A program made the translations under genes and the position numbers. The notes under the pieces were generated by a model. The model did no database searches. It had not been told where the DNA came from and was given only the letters and a program-made list of their open reading frames with translations. This document shows positions 23,005-35,472 of a DNA stretch of 64,000 nt, in pieces; positions within the stretch are counted from its first letter, which is position 1, and every line of letters starts with the position of its first letter. This DNA is from Astrocystis sublimbata (Eukaryota; Ascomycota; Sordariomycetes; Xylariales; Xylariaceae), in NCBI GenBank assembly GCA_022453515.1, contig JAJNNY010000061.1, positions 142,917 to 206,916 of the forward strand. Reading direction: 5' to 3'.

Positions 23005-25279
23005 TTAATGAATTGTCTGCAGTACTTAATGATAGCATAGCTGGGGAATTCAACACTGGCAATTTCCTGGCATTGTTCCTCTATTCTTTCGGCCCCCAGT
23101 GGCTTGATTGACGACAGCATGTGTGTGGCGGCGGTGAGGGTGCGTGCGTGTCATGAGTTGCACCCTTTTTTCAATTCTTAGGCATCCACGGCGCTGTATG
23201 GTCGTCATGTAAGTTTATTCAGCCCGGTTCTTGGCACCGGGGCCGGTCAGGGTGCCTACAGCCAGAATGGTAAAGCCCAGAAAACAAGATCTAGATGTCA
23301 TGTACGAAGACGAACTAGACCTGCTTAGGGGCTACCTTAGGCCACCTCCCTCACTCCGATGTTGTACATGGCATGCATCATGCGTATGCCTAGGCATCCA
23401 GGGTGAGAATGGTCCAAGTCGAAACCAGCAACGCAAGGTACTTCGACCAGACCAGCATCAAGCGCGCTTGTGAGAATAAATGTCTCCTCATGGTATCAGC
23501 CAACGACGCCAGAAGGTTTTACTGGTATTGGTAATGATAGCCGGGCTGGGCACGTCCACATCTAGTACAGAATGCCTATCCTTGGTAGGCTTACATCTGA
23601 GCCCCTGAAGCCCTTCCTTCCTTCAGCATCTTGACGCCAGATCGGCCAGAGAAAGACTATGTGATGCTACTGCGGGCTGACATGGACGATCTTTCTCATG
23701 AGAGCGCCGTAGAGTCGTAGCCGACGGGCGAGGTCGCCGTCCGTTCAAGGATCAGGTGTCATCCACCATCCATCTACTATGTACATACCTGCGATAGATA
23801 TCTACTCGTCCTACTAGACCACAAGACCAGAAGACCATAGTACACCACGATTCCGATAACGAGACACCCATTTCCGAATACCTGGTTTGCCCAGCGACCC
23901 TTCCCAAGCTAAGAATGACCCTGGTGTAGATAAAATTGACGGAATCTATCTATATAAGCCATTGCGCTCCACGACTTGGTCCTTTCCCGAGGTTCAACTG
24001 AAAACCCCCTGTTCTGTTCCACCGCGGATCCGTACGTGTTCAGTCATACATGCACATTATCGGCTGTCTGTCTTATCAGAAACCAAACTCAGTCCTACCA
24101 AGGATCAAAACGCTGCATCTTTGTTGGGCGCTTGCTTCTCGCAGTAAACCTAGGTGCGCAAGTACGCGTAGTTACCTACTAGCAAGTGGGCAGGTATCGT
24201 TCTGCCAGTATATGCGCAAGGTACGAGTACTCGTAAGTAGATTCGAGTATGCACTAGCTACATGTAGCTACATGTAGCTCAGTGAATTATAGCATGCGAT
24301 GTCGAAAATCCTACACTAATGTAATTCTCCACAGCGCCAGCTGCAGGACGTTCGGTCTGGCATGCTAACAAGGTTTACCCAAGCGACGGCGTGGTAGTCT
24401 CATTTACCAGCTGGCCTAATTATAGTTAATTACCCAGTAGCTGATCAAACTAGATTATCGAATGCTCAGGTTAGGTAAGTATCTCGTTGATGTGGTCAGC
24501 TAGTCACGTTACGACGGTTGACCGGTGTAGACATTTAGACCAGAAGGGGTGTTCATATGCATACATGCATACATTGGCATCCCGATATGCTGTAGTTTTG
24601 GAACCAAGCAAATCAACTTCCTCGAAGCCCTTCATGGCCTAAGCTGGATCGATCCCTAGCACGCTCCTTTAGGTAGGGAGTTCGGTTGCTATTGGCCGGG
24701 GCCCAGAACATAAAAGGTTTATCCCTGGTAAAGGATTCCCTGCCAACTTAGAAATGATGCCGAGTACCTCGCGTTACGAGCTACCTGAGTATCGTAACCT
24801 TCTACGGCTAAGTCGCCGTCGATGCTCGATCGGTACCTTCGAATCGACATTGGAGACGAGGAGATGCTTCCTTCAAGCGATCACTATGATGATGGCCACA
24901 TACGCCAGAAGTACTCGTAGTACGTACACTACCACGCTCGCCACGTTAGATGCAGGATCCGTCAGACCCTTCAATCAGCATGCATCTAATGACTTACACC
25001 GGCGATATCATTGTCTGTGTCCTACCCATAGCGGCACAGCAACTAAGTTCGCGCAGGACGTACTCGTACTGGTCAATTAGGGTGGAACCCTAAAGCACCT
25101 ACATCGACTTAGGTATGTACCCAGATACTTACTTAGCTACGTATATCTCATCGAGATGCCACTAAGGAACTACCCGCCGGTGCCGTCGTAAATACGCCCT
25201 TTCACCTACGTGTACTTGGGGTGGTCGCATATACGTCTCACGAACAGAGATAACAAGAGCGGCTCAGCTATCATGTGTC

Positions 25280-25281
<2 letters not shown>

Positions 25282-25311
<30 letters not shown>
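25282..25311. repeat. (CA)n microsatellite
   Basis: An uninterrupted run of about 14 CA dinucleotides in gene-poor DNA. Confidence 0.95.
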
Positions 25312-25313
<2 letters not shown>

Positions 25314-28300
25314 TACAATTGGTCTCGACAATTTCATCTTCGCATGGAATTTACTTTTTATCTATGAGGTCTCATGACGTAAGATGGCGCAGATGACATA
25401 TAACGCTGGTGTGTGTGCAGGCCGCACGCATACTACGCTGCCTACTTTGCCTACTTAGACCTACCTACGCGCCACATTTGATCAATTCGTCGCTTCTTCA
25501 CCCAATTTGGGACGGTGAGCTGAGGTCTGATGCGCAGCAAAAGAACCTACTCAATATGGTTACTTATACTCGTGCACACAGTATCAATATTTGTCTGAGC
25601 ACCTTCACCGGAGGCCCGCCCGGATCCGCGGTGCCAAGATGGGCGGGAAATGTGCCTATGATATGCGAAGAACCATGTACCGTACCACAGATCGATTGTT
25701 CACGTGTTTCTTCGACTATTATCTCATCTCACTTCGTCATTCGTTGAAGTCGCAGATGCATACCTACTGATGCCGCTCATTCAACATTCGATCTACTCGT
25801 AGCGATGTCGGTGTTGATGTGCGGGCATGGGTATATTCCGTGCCAACTTTCAAAGTCTTGTTTGTGTGCCAAATATACCGGGATAACGTGCCGTGATCTT
25901 ATTTCTTTTTGCATATTTGAGTGTCTTTTGTTTTTTTCGAGATACATACCGACCTGCCTACGCTAGGTAAGCAGGTGAATTGGCTACGTCGAGCCCAACA
26001 GCGTCATGGGGTTCAACCCGCAAGATCATGCTGCAGCCTACATACCTCACATACACGTACCGCTCGTCAACCGGTGGAGGTGGACATTTTCCGAGCCTCA
26101 ACTACCAGATCCATTCGAAATCATATCATATGATCACGCATCTTGACCTGCAGACGAAATCTTGGAACGGCTTTCATCCGTTTCTTCCGACTTTGGTCGT
26201 CATATTTGTATCGCCATATCTGGGGACTCGAGATACCCACAAATGCAATGCACATCAGGACGAGGATCTCGAACTCGGGGAATAAGCAAGCACTTCACAG
26301 CAGGCGAGGGCACGCACAGCGTCGCTAGCTCCACTCCCAATTTGACACCTTGCCGTCGCAGAATAGGAAAGTCTGTTGCATTAGTAGTCTTGTTTTCGCC
26401 TCACCTAGGTGTCTTGCAAGGCGTTCTCCATACGTAAAGAGACTAAGGCAAGGGCCTTCGTTAGCTCTGGCCTTATTGGGCGTTCAAGTAGATGATTGCG
26501 AAATCAGGATCGCGATGTTGCAGGCGCTGAGCTCATCTTGCGAGTGTTTGTGTGCAGCTAGCTAGCTCTACATATGTTGGTTCGGGCAGGGGCCCAAGGT
26601 TGAATCTAGGTGCTCTAGTGATTACAATGTGAATGTGTCGGTGAGTGTGTGTGTGTTTCATGGATCTAGACTCCGGCTTCCCTGATCTATCGTGGCTGGA
26701 TTATGCGACCTCTACACATGGTGCCACTAGGCGGTACAACTCCAGTGTGTTACTACTGCAATGCGGGAAGTATTAAGCATAAAGCTTTACCATGAGCCTG
26801 CAGGTGGGTGCCCCCCAGCAAACCGAACGCCCTACCTACGTGTCTCGCGTGTGAACCATCTACCAGGATAATCGACAATGGAGATCTCTTCGTATATGGG
26901 AAGGCGTATGCTTGTCTGGGGTTAGACCTGACGTTAGCATCATGCTGTCGCGTGCCATCCGGATGGAACAATACATCGACGTCAAAGCTAACTATATTAC
27001 ACGAAACATAGTATGCGAGCACCGTGTATAGTCTCCGCAACCAGCACAGAATGGCGATCGAGAAGGAGCTTGTTTCTATACATACTATAAAAGCGGTCAG
27101 GCGATATGATATGTTCATGTCTGTCAATCCGCTGCAGGTAAAAACTTCACTCACCGGTACGTGGCCTCCCGATGACTTACAGGCTAAGGCTAATTAAGTC
27201 TCTCCTGCGTTGATGATCAACGGTACACGGTGGGAGAGCATTGTAATTGAAGAACTCGCAAGGTCTATGTAGGCGTAAATGTATTCCACCACGTTGCGCC
27301 AGCACCCCTCGATAGGTATTGTCTAAAGTTAGGGGTTGGACCAGGATAACACAACGTGGCTTCTTTCATCACAAATGATTTTTATCTATGATATTGTGAC
27401 CGTCAAAATCTTAAACCATGTTTTGGCAAATTAGCTAAGTTCAACAGCAATTCCTGACAGTGACGGAGTCTATGACTAGCGACACACTCCTGACCAGGCC
27501 CGTCGGTCCTAGTCAGGAGATGGAAGGTGAGTAAGTATACATCCAAGCCAAGACATTACAATTTGCTCCTCCTCTATGCTCATAGTCTTCGACAGGTTGA
27601 ACCGTGTGACTATGTGTTGAGCAGAAAATGTTTCAGATATCAATTTGGCATGCCACGCCATGACAGGCCATTTCACCAAGTACCTAGACCAATTTGTCTT
27701 ATTTTGCCCAATGTTTGTCTGCAATAACACTCGAAAAGCAAAGATACCAGCCGACAGAACCAAGCGCAATTATGCATATAATTCAGCTGGGAAGTTTGGG
27801 CGCCACAGCGCCGGAGCGAGGTTCCGCGGCTTGGTCCCTGGCTCTTCACGGCATGGGCAAATGTACCATGCCTTTAACTAACGGCAGATACGCGTTAGCC
27901 GCTGACCATTTCGTGGTTTTGAATACAAGGGGTTTGATGCAAGACTTCCTGTTGACACACCGGCGCCAAAGTATCCCAGCCGTAAGGCCAGCGCACTCAG
28001 TATTTTCACTTCCGTAAGAATCAATCTTCTCGTGAGACCGTGAGACCCAGTGGTTGAACCCCGCGTGCAACGCCAGGGTCGTACGGTGCTAATTATCGAA
28101 TCACAAACAAAAGCCAAGTGGGTGGATCAGCATAGGAAGGAAGTGCCATGCTTTGACGCGGCTTATGTGGCAATACTACCTGCTCAGTTATCCAGCCCCT
28201 GGCCGCCACAAGCGGTCCAAGGAAAGGAAATCAGAGTCCTGGCAGAGTGCCAAAATATACCCAAGGCCCAAGACGAACGAATATCAAGCTACGGACCAAT

Positions 28301-30237
28301 TACTGTCTGGTTTCAAATTCTGTCCGTGTGTCCGTGGAGTTGTTCTTTCTGCTCCAATACTTCAGGATTCTCCACGAATGAAGAACAGACAGGTTGCTCA
28401 TGACGACCCGCCCACGGAAACTGCTCGAAGACCAAAAGAAACCGAAACGGCGACATTCCAGACAACCAGAGAAGCGATCACTAGATTGTGGCTTGGGCCG
28501 ATGCTAAGGATGACGCGTGGTGCCTCCAAATGTGAATCTGCTTACAAACACCACAGGCGACCAAAAGAGTATCAACGCTCCTTGATTTCGATGTGCTTAA
28601 CCCACCCAACGATTCTACGCGATTCCTGCCGAATACCACCAGGAAACCTTGCGAATGCGGCGAACTTTCACACCGAGTCACACGTGGCCTGACCAAGCAA
28701 GCATCTATTGCTACCCGATTCTGCGTCACACGGCAGCTTGCCTCGAGCCGTTGCCACACTACTACACATCGATCTTGTACTCCAAGCTCGGACCTCCTCT
28801 GTTCATACCTACGACTCCGGCACGCGGGTGCAATACGACTTGTCCGCTCGATCCACCCATATCAGCCACTTCTAGGTGAATGAAGCAGACAGGGCTTTTT
28901 GCAACTCACAGGTCCGGGTCTAGCCGATGGCTCCTTTCCCAGCCTCTACCGTAAGCCTCACCATCAGGATACGCGTAGATTCCCAGATTCCGATGGTCGG
29001 CTCGAGCGGAGGCAGCGGACTCGAGTATGGATGGATCGAATCCAATTCAAGCCCCAACAATGTGAATCGAAGGGTAAAGAAGAGGAAAACTGGATGACAC
29101 CAAGAAATATTGATCTCAGCGACCACGCTGTGAGATTTTAACAAGATATTGTTTGCGTGGACAAGGAATCCCAGGAGCGCGTATTTTGTGACAAGTTGAG
29201 CTTGGTAACCCCATCATACCATTGATCAGGTAGGTTATATTCAAGCTTGAAGTGTGCCTATGTCTGGTGGTGTTGTCAAGACTCGTAAGTTAGTAATTAC
29301 CCGTGGCAATACGGTCATAGATATCGTCACTGTTGTGATGAGTAAATTGGTGCTTTGTATTGAATAATATCGCCGTAAAACTGATTTTGACCGTGCAATT
29401 TTGCTGTTCAAGGCGACTGCTAATAATACTTAGGATATAATTGTACAAAACTCTTCATATTTCAGTCTTTATGGTGGTATATGAAATCACTCTTTTTAAT
29501 CTACTTCCATTTAATTACATGTTACCATGCTGGAGCATAAAGTCAAGGCTGACCCAAGATGATAATATTCAATCACCAACCAGAGAACAGAAACTAGTTC
29601 TAAATTGGCTGTACAACGTCCACGGATATCCAAGTGGTGGGAGATGAGGTAATATTGGTATTGACTTTTGTAAAATACACATTTCCGGCCAGCACTTTTT
29701 CAGTCATTTATTCTGGTGAATATTCCATTTGTACCCAGTTTACAACCTCAAACCCCAACGCCTAAGGAAGAAGGCTCGTTTGTTAGCAGTTGAGGACCCC
29801 TCTCGCATGTCAGAAAAATGGGGACATTTCGGTAATTATAATCAAGACAAACACCCCGTCCGTATAGATCGAGGGGGTTTTATTTTTCTGTCTGGGGCAC
29901 CGAATTCTTTAACGCGGATAGTTCGCTACGACAGCCTTCATCTCTTGTGGGTTATCAACTAGAGTAAACAACTTATGTAACACTAACTTGAGTGTAGGCA
30001 ACCTAAAGGTTAGCTCTGGACGCAGCTGCCTTAAGGCCCCTGGAAACTGCCGCGCCGGTCAAGAGTTTTTACTCTGATTATCAGGCTTTATAGATGGAGA
30101 GGGTAGATTTTCTTCATTTTCTTTTACATGAGATCGTAACGTTTTGCAGACTCTAAAATTTCCACTCCGTGTCAAATGCTTTTGCACCAGAGTGAAGGAG
30201 TATAGTAGTAGCCAAGTAGTCAAATAGAATAGTAGGG

Positions 30238-30382
30238 GTCAGGTGTCAATTCTATTGATTCCTGGGCTCTCCCATTCAGTGGGAGCCGCCCAGCCCTTAT
30301 ATACACAGATCTAGTAGCCCAAACAGCCCCTACAGGGGAGCCCCTAGGTCATGGTGAAGCCCATGCTACGGTGACACCTGAC
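30238..30382. mobile_element. Short element with 11-bp inverted ends (solo LTR or MITE candidate)
   Basis: The ends GTCAGGTGTCA (30238-30248) and TGACACCTGAC (30372-30382) are perfect inverted repeats. The inside is GC-richer than its surroundings and holds a TATATA-like box (near 30298) and a short GGAGCC...GGGGAGCCCC palindromic region. Read as TGTCA...TGACA (30244-30376), it has the TG..CA ends of a solo LTR. No clear target-site duplication is seen, so the class is open. Confidence 0.4.
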
Positions 30383-30839
30383 ATTCCGTGTGTCAACTTG
30401 TGGTTGTTATCATTAGACACGTTGACAGCAATACTTACCACATGAAGAACCGAACTCATTTTTCTCACTTGATTAATCAACGAGATTTCGGTCCGCACGA
30501 AATGATATTGTAATAGCTTGCAAAGTTTCCACCCTCACCGGTAAACAGATGGGAATGGGGCGGTCCAGTGATGGAAGTAAATTGTCATTATTCATAACAA
30601 AGATCATTAACACGCTACATTACAACCATTTCATCTCTAGGCTTCGTTGTGTATAAAGAGACACATATAAAAGTTCCCAATGGCCAAAAGTTGGCAAGAT
30701 TCACGTAAATAATATCTCGAACAAGGAAAAGAAACCAACTGTTCGTTTTCGTCCTTACATCGAACCTCGCCTATGACTTCCCAGCACTATATATGAGAAT
30801 CAAACCAACATCGGGCTTTCTAGTCGAGGCATGGCCTGA

Positions 30840-33664
30840 CTACTCGAGGTTCGGCAAGTCCCAGCCGTCCATAGACGACAAGGCATCCAGACTGTCAAAG
30901 TTGACTTCAGGGGGTATTTGGTTGGGGTTGTCAGGACTCGCATGCGAATGCCCACTGTGCGGAAACAGGAACAGTTGCGGATCCGATACAGCGGTCGGGG
31001 TCTGTGGAACATTATTCATGCTCCAGGCATTGAAGCCGGCTTGCCAATTCACGCCATCTTTTAAATACCATTCGTGGCCGTCAGCTACGAATGCGGAGTT
31101 TTGTGTCACTGGTTGCGTTGCAACCTGGGACGACAGTCCCCGTGAACTTTCTCCGGTTCGATTGGTTGTTGTGAAAGGAACATAAGGTTGAGAATAATGG
31201 GGTATCGCTTCGTTGATCGATGATGGTTGCCAATGTGCGGAAGTGAGACGTCCAAAGTCCACTGCTGGCTTCACGGTAGCCGCCGAGTCATTCATCATTT
31301 GTCTCGTTGATGGGGGTTGTGCATGAAAGCCCTGCGAGGGCAACATGGTGCTGGTGACCACATCACGAGGCGAGCTTGTTTGAGGCATTCCAGAGGGCGT
31401 TTGAGTTGGCGATGAAGGTATGATGTGATTTGGGGGACTCTGGGATTCGTATCTCCGTCCAGGTGACGGTGTATTCTTGGTCGTCAAGTTGGTGGCGATA
31501 AAGGTGTGTGAGCGAGGAGTGGGAACATCAGAGGTATTGAACGTGCCCCATCGCTCATCCGTTCGTTGTAGGACCTGGGCAGCCTCATCGGGCAGGTCGA
31601 CTTTCCATTTCCGAGAGAGAACGCTCAGAATACTGAGCGCTCTGCGCCCACATAGCCAATCCTCGGAGATTTCTTCCAGATGCTTGATGCCGTGTATGAT
31701 ATCCCTCTTCGCGGTTTTTTCTGGCAAGTTTAATAAGTGGATGGTGCAGGCCGAGTGCAGCATATATACAGCAATATTGCAGATCTGGCGCAGATTATAT
31801 ATCTTCTTGTACAGACGCATTAATTTAGAGATAGCTCCAGCGTTCGCAGTGCATATTCTCCGAGGGGAAACGTGCGGTGGCAAGGGTGAGGCCTTTGGGG
31901 CATAACGAAGGAATGGCCGAAATAAGTGTATATACTGAAGATGGAAAAACATGCTAGCGATTGTTCAGTATACACATGTCCCAGTCGAGGAACCGGATCC
32001 GTACCGCAAACTTACTGCATCAAAATGACATTCGGCAATTGGCCCTCTTTAGGTTGGAGTTCGGCAGGCAATTGTTTGTGCCACTCTTCAAGACGACGGT
32101 GCAGTTCGCTCAATTTCTTCAACTCGATGGATTTCCCACTCGACCGCCCTATGTGACTAGGGTGATAGAAAAAGAGAAGAAGATCGCTGCTGATCTCACA
32201 CAACGTAGACATCTGCAGTCCGATTGTACGGGTCCGCGCTGGCTGTCGGGAGCTCTCGTCAAATCCCGCGTCTGTGTAGGGCGACCAGCCTTCGGCGTCC
32301 TCTTCCGGGAAAACATCGTATTTAGGGACACTGTACGAGTTTTTGGGAAGCTGGGGTAGCCGGCCCATGTAGTTGGACCAGCACTTGTCGAACAGGAAAC
32401 AGCCCCAGAAGGTGACACGTCGCGCATCGATTTCCTTCTCGTCGAGATTTTCAAGGTCGCCATTGACACCGCCGAGATTTAGGTTAAGCCCCAGATCTTG
32501 GGCCATCCTGAAGCTCATTCCACTGTAAACCCAGCCTTTCGCCTCGCGGCCACAGCCCGCTTCTCGGACAGACATCAATGCTAAGGCTTGGACAGTAGTC
32601 AAACGAGGCTTTTCGTACTCGTCATTGTCGATTATGAGTCGCTTCGCCTCGCCGAAGAAATGATCTCCCTTGGTCCAGCTGTCACCGACGATTGCATAAG
32701 CGCTAGCGACGTTGGTGAAGTGGCAACCCAGGGCGAGCATGGCGTTCACAAGCAAGGACGAGCAGTATGTCGTCTTGTGCGAGTCGACGTGCCGCTTGCC
32801 CCGAAAGAAATCCCTGTAGAACAAGCTGCGGGACAGAGTAGTGAAGTAGGGATAGTGCCAGTTGAAGTACATGTTGAGAAGATGGGTGACAACGTCGGGG
32901 TCTTTCGTAACGTCAGACCAGCTGGTAACAGGGTCGACATCCGCATCGTCCACGTCCGTAGGCTGCAGCTCGTTGGCAGGCGCGCCCAGCACATCCCAGT
33001 GGATGAGATGAGATGTACCGCCGATGAAGCGGGTGGTGCCATTTTCGACTCGCAACTCGCCCATTTTGCGCGCCAGGTCTCTCTCGCCCTCGACGGGTAT
33101 GTCGGTCGTGTAGTCCTGGGCGGCCTCGTCTTGAAGGTCGGCGCCGATGAAGCTTCGGTTTTGTATCGACTCGGCGACGGTATCCAGATCGTCACAGGTG
33201 CGGATCCGCTTGACAATGTCGTACACATCTTCCTCGGCGGCGTTCAGGATAGCCTCGACGATAATCTGGAGCGTGGGGTTGGAAGCCTTCATGCTGTCGG
33301 TCTTCTCTCGGTACACGCCTTTCCGCCGGTGGTCCGAGTTCGGATCGTAGACGCACTCGGTGCCATAGACGGACGCGCAGGCGGCGCAACTGGGGAGAGC
33401 GCCGTCGCATTTCGATTTACGTCGGCGACATGCTATGCATGCACTGCAGGCGGGAGAGAACATCAGCCATGACACGGCGACGAGGAGATAGGTTACATAC
33501 GTGCTCACACATTGGCGCTTTTGCAACGAAGGATCACCACCCCTCCTGGACTTCTTCTTAGCAAGAGGGGGAGGGGGAGGGGGAGGGGCGGCGGCGGCGG
33601 CGGGGTTGGCAGTCGTGGCTGGATAGTTGTGAGGTTGCAAGCTCGGCGTGGACGAGTGGTCCAT
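30840..33664 (-). CDS. Zn(II)2Cys6 transcription factor, NirA/NIT4-like, three exons
   Basis: Model: complement(join(30840..31953, 32016..33443, 33501..33664)), 901 aa, phases consistent (introns 57 and 62 bp, donors GTATGT and GTAAGT). The zinc cluster begins at residue 57 and straddles intron 1: C-x2-C-x6-C-x6-C-x2-C-x7-C, with RRRKSKCDG between the third and second Cys and VYDPNSDHRRKGVY after it. A proline run precedes the cluster. The middle region contains the fungal transcription-factor regulatory domain, with HLLNMYFNWHYPYF, SYRMAQDLGL-like GMSFRMAQDLGL, and RRVTFWGCFLFDKCWSNYMGR. The C-terminus is a Ser/Thr/Pro/Gln-rich, activation-type tail. Length and cluster resemble the nitrate-pathway regulator NirA of Aspergillus (about 890 aa), but many paralogues share this layout, so the nitrate role is only a possibility. 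The first ATG in frame is at 33664. Confidence 0.85.
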
Positions 33665-35472
33665 CTCGTAGGTTAAGGATTCGCAGTCGTATCGGGGCCT
33701 CGCCGGGCAGAGGGAGAGACGGCTAAGGCGGCGCAATTACGGCTGTCGCGGTCGCAGTTGCGGGACCGTACGTAAGAGCAAAACAGCCCCGCGGAAGGGT
33801 GTATTCTTGGACGCAGGTGATTCGGTGTTGTAAGTGGGAGGAGGTATGGGTGTTCTGCACGTACATAGTAGGTAGTGCTACAATGTGAACAAGGGCAGAG
33901 TACAAGGCGAGGTTCGAGATGTATATGATGTCTCTCTCAAGGCACATATACGAGTAGATCTTGGAGGTTTCTGACTGTGAAGTAGGTACTCTTCAGATTT
34001 CTAAGTTGTAATTACTATGTCAGTCAGTACGAGTAGGTACTACTGTAAGGTCAGATCAGATCTTCTAACCTGAGATGCTTAGCGGTTCCGCGTCTCGGCG
34101 AATAGCTGCATTCCTAAAGCAATCCTGCACCTACATACAGATACATATACACGCTACCTACCTAGCATAACTTGCGAGGTATCCCAGGTAGAGTAGGCCT
34201 TCACGGGCCTTGTTGTGTAGCGCCGAGGTACTGGTGGACGGTGGACGGCGGGCGGGGCCTTCCTGCGTATGCGTAGCACGGCACGCGACCCCACGGTTCG
34301 GCTTGGGCCATCCATCTAGGTAGGTACCTGCCGAGCCTGTCTGTACCTTCTTCCTAGGCATTTCTGATGCACCTGCCCTGCTGTTCGGCGAGCACTGTAG
34401 GTGCAAGTGGTGAACGTCATCTCAAAGTACTACCTACTACTATGTATGTACGTGGATATAGTATGAAGCAACGGCCACGTGCTTCACTTTCGGTGCCCAC
34501 CTGGCCAATTTACCTACCTAGCTGCGTTCGAATTATAGAACACCTATGTCAAGAAGCAGCAGTGGCTTCTCGGTGCATTTTCATGGCACATACGCCTACC
34601 CTACCCAAGTCTTAGGTATCTATCGACCTGATTTGATGCAGAGAGCGAGCGATCTTGAACACCAAGTTCGATGGTACCTGCCAGGTAGGTAGGTAGCATC
34701 CTACCTAGGCGGCGATAGGTAAGTAGAGGGGTCGGCGGGGCCTAAGTAGGCGGCTGGATAGCGGAGCCTCATGTAGGTAGTCTGTAGAGGCAGATACCTA
34801 CCTATGTAGGTGGCTTGGTCTGATCTGATTGGCTCTGGGCGAGGTCTCTGATATTTTTATGTACCTAGGCGAGCTAGGTACTGAAGAAGGGAGTCTGGAA
34901 GGGACCATGCTCGCCTGCAAGGCGCTCCCCACCTTCCTTCCTCGAGCCCACTGTATCTAGCCCAGCTGGGCAAGCACCGCCTGCACCGCATCCACCCCCC
35001 CAATTGTGCCGCTTCGATTCGTCGGATCCGCGAAGCTCTCTCTAGCTTTAGCGCGCCGTGTCGTTCGCAAAATATCTTTTCCCTTTCCTTCCTATCTCGC
35101 CCAGCATCGATCGATTCGCGCAGCTTCTCAGACGGGGAACTCGCATCAGAACTGCGACAAGACCGAGCCGATTAGAACCGGCGAGGAGAATTGGCACTTT
35201 GGTAAGCTCTCCCCTGCGTCTCTGGTAGTTACAATCCGAGCATCACCCCACATAGGTACCTACCTACTGCCCCCATGTCACCTATCTGCAAGGTAGGTAG
35301 CCTGCCTGCCTGCGTGATTCATCCGCGCCGACTTTTTCTTCTCTGCCCCTCCGGTTTTGTCCTTGGAGCATGTGACACTTTCCTCTGCGAAACTCTGCAT
35401 AGGCGCCAGTTTTTAACAAGTCGCCAGTGCTTCCAGTTTCCAACAACTGACCGAATCCCACAAGTCGCCAAA
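33665..35472. other. Divergent promoter region with dense TAGGTAGG motifs
   Basis: 1.8 kb between the divergent NirA-like and La genes. It carries at least seven CCTACCTA/TAGGTAGG clusters (34160, 34320, 34515, 34685, 34800, 34865, 35255). ORFs up to 96 codons are not supported. CT-rich sequence at 34960-35110 and the stretch before 35473 may be the La promoter and 5' UTR, possibly with a 5' UTR intron (GTAAGC at about 35202). Confidence 0.5.

Larger units (their letters stand above)
22774..30839. other. 8 kb gene-poor region with microsatellites
   Basis: No convincing gene between the dioxygenase and the NirA-like gene. The longest ORF (28153-28692) and its neighbours overlap in several frames without conserved motifs; 27500-29150 could be an old, decayed gene or transposon, but I cannot identify one. 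From about 29150 on the sequence becomes clearly AT-richer. Simple repeats and one element with inverted ends are listed separately. Confidence 0.5.

Noticed and set aside
28153..28692. 179-codon ORF in the gene-poor region
   Set aside because: Overlapped by equally long ORFs in other frames, no recognisable domain, no credible introns. Left as part of a possibly decayed segment.
32588..33472. 294-codon plus ORF
   Set aside because: Exactly antisense to the Zn2Cys6 NirA-like gene; an artefact of its codon usage.
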